Source: Microglena sp. YARC (Eukaryota; Chlorophyta; Chlorophyceae; Chlamydomonadales; Chlamydomonadaceae). From it: DNA of 64,000 nucleotides. The stretch lies in the NCBI GenBank assembly GCA_022414725.1, contig CM039464.1, forward strand, positions 24,856,123 to 24,920,122, written 5' to 3'. Shown here piece by piece: positions 60,375-64,000 of this stretch. A program made the translations under genes and the position numbers. Position 1 is the first letter of the stretch, and every line of letters starts with the position of its first letter. Below the pieces are notes generated by a model, which saw only the letters and a program-made list of their open reading frames with translations, was not told the origin of the DNA and made no database searches.

Positions 60375-63300
60375 ATGAGGTCATGGGATTGCTTGTTAGC
60401 GTTGCAGCAGCGCTTGTTGCAACCTCGAGCCTTCCTGCTCCTAGCTCTAGTCTTGGCTCTTCAAGCGCGCCTCGGTATCTCTCCTTCCACGCGCGAAGTG
60501 TCATCCTCATCCGAATTTTATCTGGCTCTGAAGGATAAGGATGCTCTGGTCCTTCTTGTGAATGGGGACATTTCTCTAGACGCCACGGACTTTGATGCAC
60601 CTCTGCTAATAGACCGCGGCGTGTTAATTAACAGCGTAGGAGATACAGATGAGGACTTCTTCAGAATCGATTTCAACTTCCTGCAGGTGAGAAAATCGAC
60701 GTGCACAATTCCTCTGACCCGCTGATATCTTAACTCGGATAGAGAAGCAGCGCTATGGCGATTGTCTTTCTTTCCGATAACTACCAATTTGTCTGCGCTC
60801 GACCTTTTCTATTCCTGACTCGCTTAGAAAAGCGAAACTAGGATGACTGACTTTCTTTCTGATGTCCACCAATTTGTCTGTGCTCGACCGATCCGTCGCT
60901 CTATTGAGCTCCGTGTAAGAGTAGAATATTGCTGGAAAGGGCGCAGCTGAGCACTTGGGCGAGAGAAATTAAGGTTGAGGTTGTGGATATCCGCTGTTCG
61001 ATGTCCGAAGTTCAGTTGGAATATGGGCGACTAGTTCGTGGAGTTTGTCGAGTACTTGAAGCGCATAAGTGCTCTCATCAATTAGGCGATTGCGGTTGGC
61101 ATCTTGAACCGTCGGATGGAAGATGTGTTATTTGGAAGCTGGTGGTGCCGAGATGCTCGCGAGAGGTTGGGGGAATGCTAGCTGATCTACCTGGGTAGAG
61201 GAGTGAATCCTTGGGGCTTAGTTGAGCAGTTTGACCCCTCAGGCCGACAGGAGATGATTACTGTGTGCTCTAGTGGGCAGGGGAAGGTAGATTTTCTTGG
61301 TATCTGAACGCTCGCTGCAGATGCTCAGCTGAAAGGTCGACATGAGTCAGATTGGCTTGGAAATGAGGGAGGGAGGCTCTAACCTGGACCTACTGTAGTT
61401 CACCATCCACAGTTTTTCCAGACCGCTCTCTATCCAGCCAACTCACTTACCCTGAAGTGCGCCCTTCTAGTTCTGCTGCCAACCCTCATTTCTGATCACA
61501 ATTCTCTCACCGGCCCGCCTGTCTGCTTATTCACTCACTGATATCTCTCCACAACCTACTCAAGAACCATCCGTTTCCCTACCTCGCCTTCATGCCCGCC
61601 TTTCCACGCCCCCTTCTTCCTCCACTACCTAGCTTAGAAGCCACCAGACCCCCTCATCCCTGAAAACCTTTATGCCTGGTTACAGCATCAAACAAAACAA
61701 ACAAAACCAACCAACTCATGTATTCTCTATTGCTCACATTGCGCAGACGCGGGCAATCATCTTGCCAGGAGTTGTCATAGAGTTCAGGCATCTGAATCTG
61801 CAAAACACCCGCTATGGGCAGAACTACAACCTCGATTTCTTCGGGTGAGTCTTCCTATTGGTCATATGCCTATGGTAACGGACGAGTGTCTGCCAATATG
61901 TCAATAATCAGGGGTGCGACCAGGGAAACACACAACCAGTAAGTTATTCAACAGCTGTGGATGTTTGCCCGCCTCATCAGGTTGTTTGGTTGAATTGACT
62001 CCATTTGGCTCCAAGCTGCCAGTCTACCACAGGTTTGTTGACAAACAAACAACAATTATAGTCACTTGCGCGCAACACCATGGGAGCCGGATTGCACCAT
62101 CTGACATCATTCTTGACCTACTGCTGCACCAAATCAACTATCATGAGCTCAAGGTCCAATGCCCTGCCCCCCCAACCCCTGTCCACACCCACTGCGTCCG
62201 GTACCTCAGTCAGCCGGACCAACAGCGGTTCAGCATCCAAAGGCATAAATTGCCTCTATATGTCCATATATTGCCTTGCTACGCCCACTAACAGAATGTT
62301 TCTCTTGGTCCTGCAGGTACTCCCCCAATGGCACCCTCTTCTTGAACAATAGTATGGGAGAGCAGCCCTCCTGCGCCCCCTTTAATTTGCAGCGCATTCG
62401 TGAGCTGCTACCGCCCACAGACACGCCCCCAGGATTTGAGTCACAGAACGTTGATGTCATTCCACATCACTGCATCCGAGGATCCTGCTTTGCTTCTGTG
62501 CTGGTAGGTGTATGATACATTACTTGGTGGATGGGCGGATGGTTGGCTTGCTGGCTGAATGCACTGATTTGTAGGTTGGTAGACATCGTTGCTGGGAGGC
62601 TAGTCTTACTGAGAGATACCCGGACGATGGCAGGGATACTGCATAGATTCTGATCAAAAATATCTCGGCGCACCGTTAGCCTGTCTGCTTGCTTGCGTGC
62701 GTGCCCGCCATACTGGCTGACCCCATCCCCTACACATATGTCCCTCCCACCCCCTCCCTCTTCTTGCAGAACCATCACAACTACTCAATATTGGGTCGAA
62801 TTGGGAGCGTCGATGGTCACTGGAATGAAGGTATGACCTGAACCATTCGAGAAAGATGGTAAATAGATGCAAGATCCATATATATAGCCCTGTCTGCCTG
62901 ATTATTCAGAACTCATATTCAGATGTATTTGTGTTCACCCTCACCAACTGAATATTGGAATATAAGGCTCGTCTCCGCCTCGCTCTGCATCGCTCGTTCG
63001 CGCTCTTTGTCTCCCTTCCCACCATTTGGTGTAGTACTTGTCGCTGACCCAGCAGCGCTTGCGATATCTCTCGCACATCTGTTTTTTCTCGGAGATGCAT
63101 CGGGTCGGGGGTTCCAACAACAGTTTCCAATCATGTCTATTGGCACGTAAGCTATTTGTGCGGTCGATTTGTGTTGGGCCAACGCGATCGATTATTTGAA
63201 CAAAGGAAAGAACGAGGAAGGATGCAAGCAAGTGTGGCTGAAGAGCAGGTGTAATTTTGGATGCTGGGTAGCAAGATAGGTCAAGTCAAAAGCTGTTGTG

Positions 63301-63457
63301 CACAACCTTGATATCCCCTCTTGATTTGGTCTGCTCGCGGGCCAATGTGGAGTCAAAAAAGCACCAGGATAACGTAACCACCATTCCTCCCTCACCTGCT
63401 CCCCCAGCCAGAAAATTCGACGACGCCGACCCCCTAACGTGCTGCTTCCCAAGCGAT
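60375..63457 (+). CDS. host multi-exon gene, beta-helix-like ectodomain (5' part)
   Basis: Exons in consistent phase: 60375-60686, 61747-61844, 62317-62503, 62770-62830 and 63408-63457, each with GT donor and AG acceptor. Exon 1 starts MRSWDCLLALQQRLLQPRAF with a hydrophobic stretch (FLLLALVLALQA, likely signal peptide), then DALVLLVNGDISLDATDF. It runs into TRAIILPGVVIEFRHLNLQN, YSPNGTLFLNNSMGEQPSCA, NHHNYSILGRIGSVDGHWNE and a C-rich end. The pattern of ..LVLL.G.ISL...F....I.R.V....... then ..I.F..L.L.N resembles ectodomains found before kinases or cyclases in chlorophyte genomes; this is inference. A possible next exon (about 63604-63648, GYLILKRNVLKACK) is not phase-compatible as read. Confidence 0.6.
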
Positions 63458-64000
63458 GTGAGTCATGCGAGGAAGTGGTTTCGATCTCGTGGTATCTGGT
63501 CGCAATCTCGATGATATTCTCCCACTTCTCCTCAAAGTTATGATCATTCTTAGGATATCCACTTACTCAGCTGCCCCCCTTTCTCTCCCCTCCTCTAAGC
63601 AGGTGGATACCTGATCCTTAAGCGCAATGTCCTGAAGGCATGCAAGGTGAGAACTTAATCAGGCAGAAATGCATAGCTCTTGGTGTTTTGCATTCTCTTC
63701 AGCCGGGGTTTATAAGACTGATTGATTGCTCAAATACTTTGTTTGTGCAAGTGCCATTAATCCACCCGTCCATCCATCCATCCCCATCCATCCACCTACC
63801 TGTGAAACTGAAAAATCTATCAATGAGTTGAAGGAAAGCTTTATTTATCTGTCCATCGTTTCATTCAACACACCAATCCACCATTGCTATGGTTGGTGCC
63901 ACGCACATGTTCTTCAACATACAGATATACATTGCTGCCCTCACGACCATCCTTTGAGCGCTCCCTCTGTATTATTTCAAGTACTTAACTCACAGCCATT
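63458..64000. other. host intron and flanking sequence
   Basis: It contains a possible exon fragment at about 63604-63648 followed by GTGAGA, then a CCATCCATCC microsatellite near 63765-63800. Nothing else is supported before the window ends. Confidence 0.4.

Overview
The window reads as a eukaryotic nuclear contig, most likely from a green alga, that carries pieces of an integrated nucleocytoplasmic large DNA virus (giant virus). The host assignment is an inference. The flanks hold intron-rich gene fragments with GT/AG junctions, very long minisatellites, hAT-type MITEs with 8-bp target duplications, a TKL-like protein kinase exon and a multi-exon gene with an ectodomain of the kind common in chlorophyte receptor-like proteins. 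The viral assignment rests on hallmark-type genes: RNA polymerase II second subunit (RPB2) with an intein, YqaJ-type recombinase, SNF2-type helicase, Erv1-like thiol oxidoreductase, a protein of the giant-virus DUF5832 type, a MIF4G protein, 2-oxoglutarate oxygenases, F-box/ankyrin proteins and a DUF5672-type glycosyltransferase-like protein.

Layout. 1-12.3 kb is host: SINE-like repeats, candidate exons at 2.2, 5.9 and 8.4 kb, four hAT MITEs and long satellites. 12.4-38.1 kb is viral segment 1, densely coding on both strands. It holds YqaJ, RING, SNF2, a zinc-finger gene whose intron contains a TIR element carrying a prolyl 4-hydroxylase, DUF5832, a repeat-rich fibre-like protein, membrane proteins, MIF4G, a phage tail-collar gene, Erv1, a PhyH-like oxygenase, a beta/gamma-crystallin-like protein, and two badly broken structural-type genes (beta-helix-like and LamG). 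38.1-39.3 kb is unassigned and is followed by a gap of exactly 1000 N (39328-40327). 40.3-45.7 kb is host-like again, with a kinase exon and satellites. 45.7-59.7 kb is viral segment 2: RPB2 with intein, DUF5672, an AT-rich repeated stretch, and two F-box/ankyrin genes. From 59.7 kb on the sequence is host, with a foldback element and a gene of at least five exons.

The most notable structure is a family of short inverted-repeat ends (core CAGTCGGCGGAACAnTAAA, flanked by TA) scattered through the viral DNA. One pair bounds a 1.15-kb element carrying a prolyl 4-hydroxylase, and another pair bounds a 378-bp deletion derivative lying in the opposite orientation. A solo end lies next to a decayed Fanzor/TnpB-type nuclease C-terminus, and another lies just upstream of the GC-rich tail-collar gene. 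This suggests Tc1/mariner-like mobilisation of cargo within the giant-virus genome, with Fanzor remnants as likely passengers.

Many genes carry single-base frameshifts (RPB2 at least ten). Others are intact over 200-500 codons. The host kinase exon is also frameshifted, so assembly indels and real decay cannot be separated from this sequence alone.
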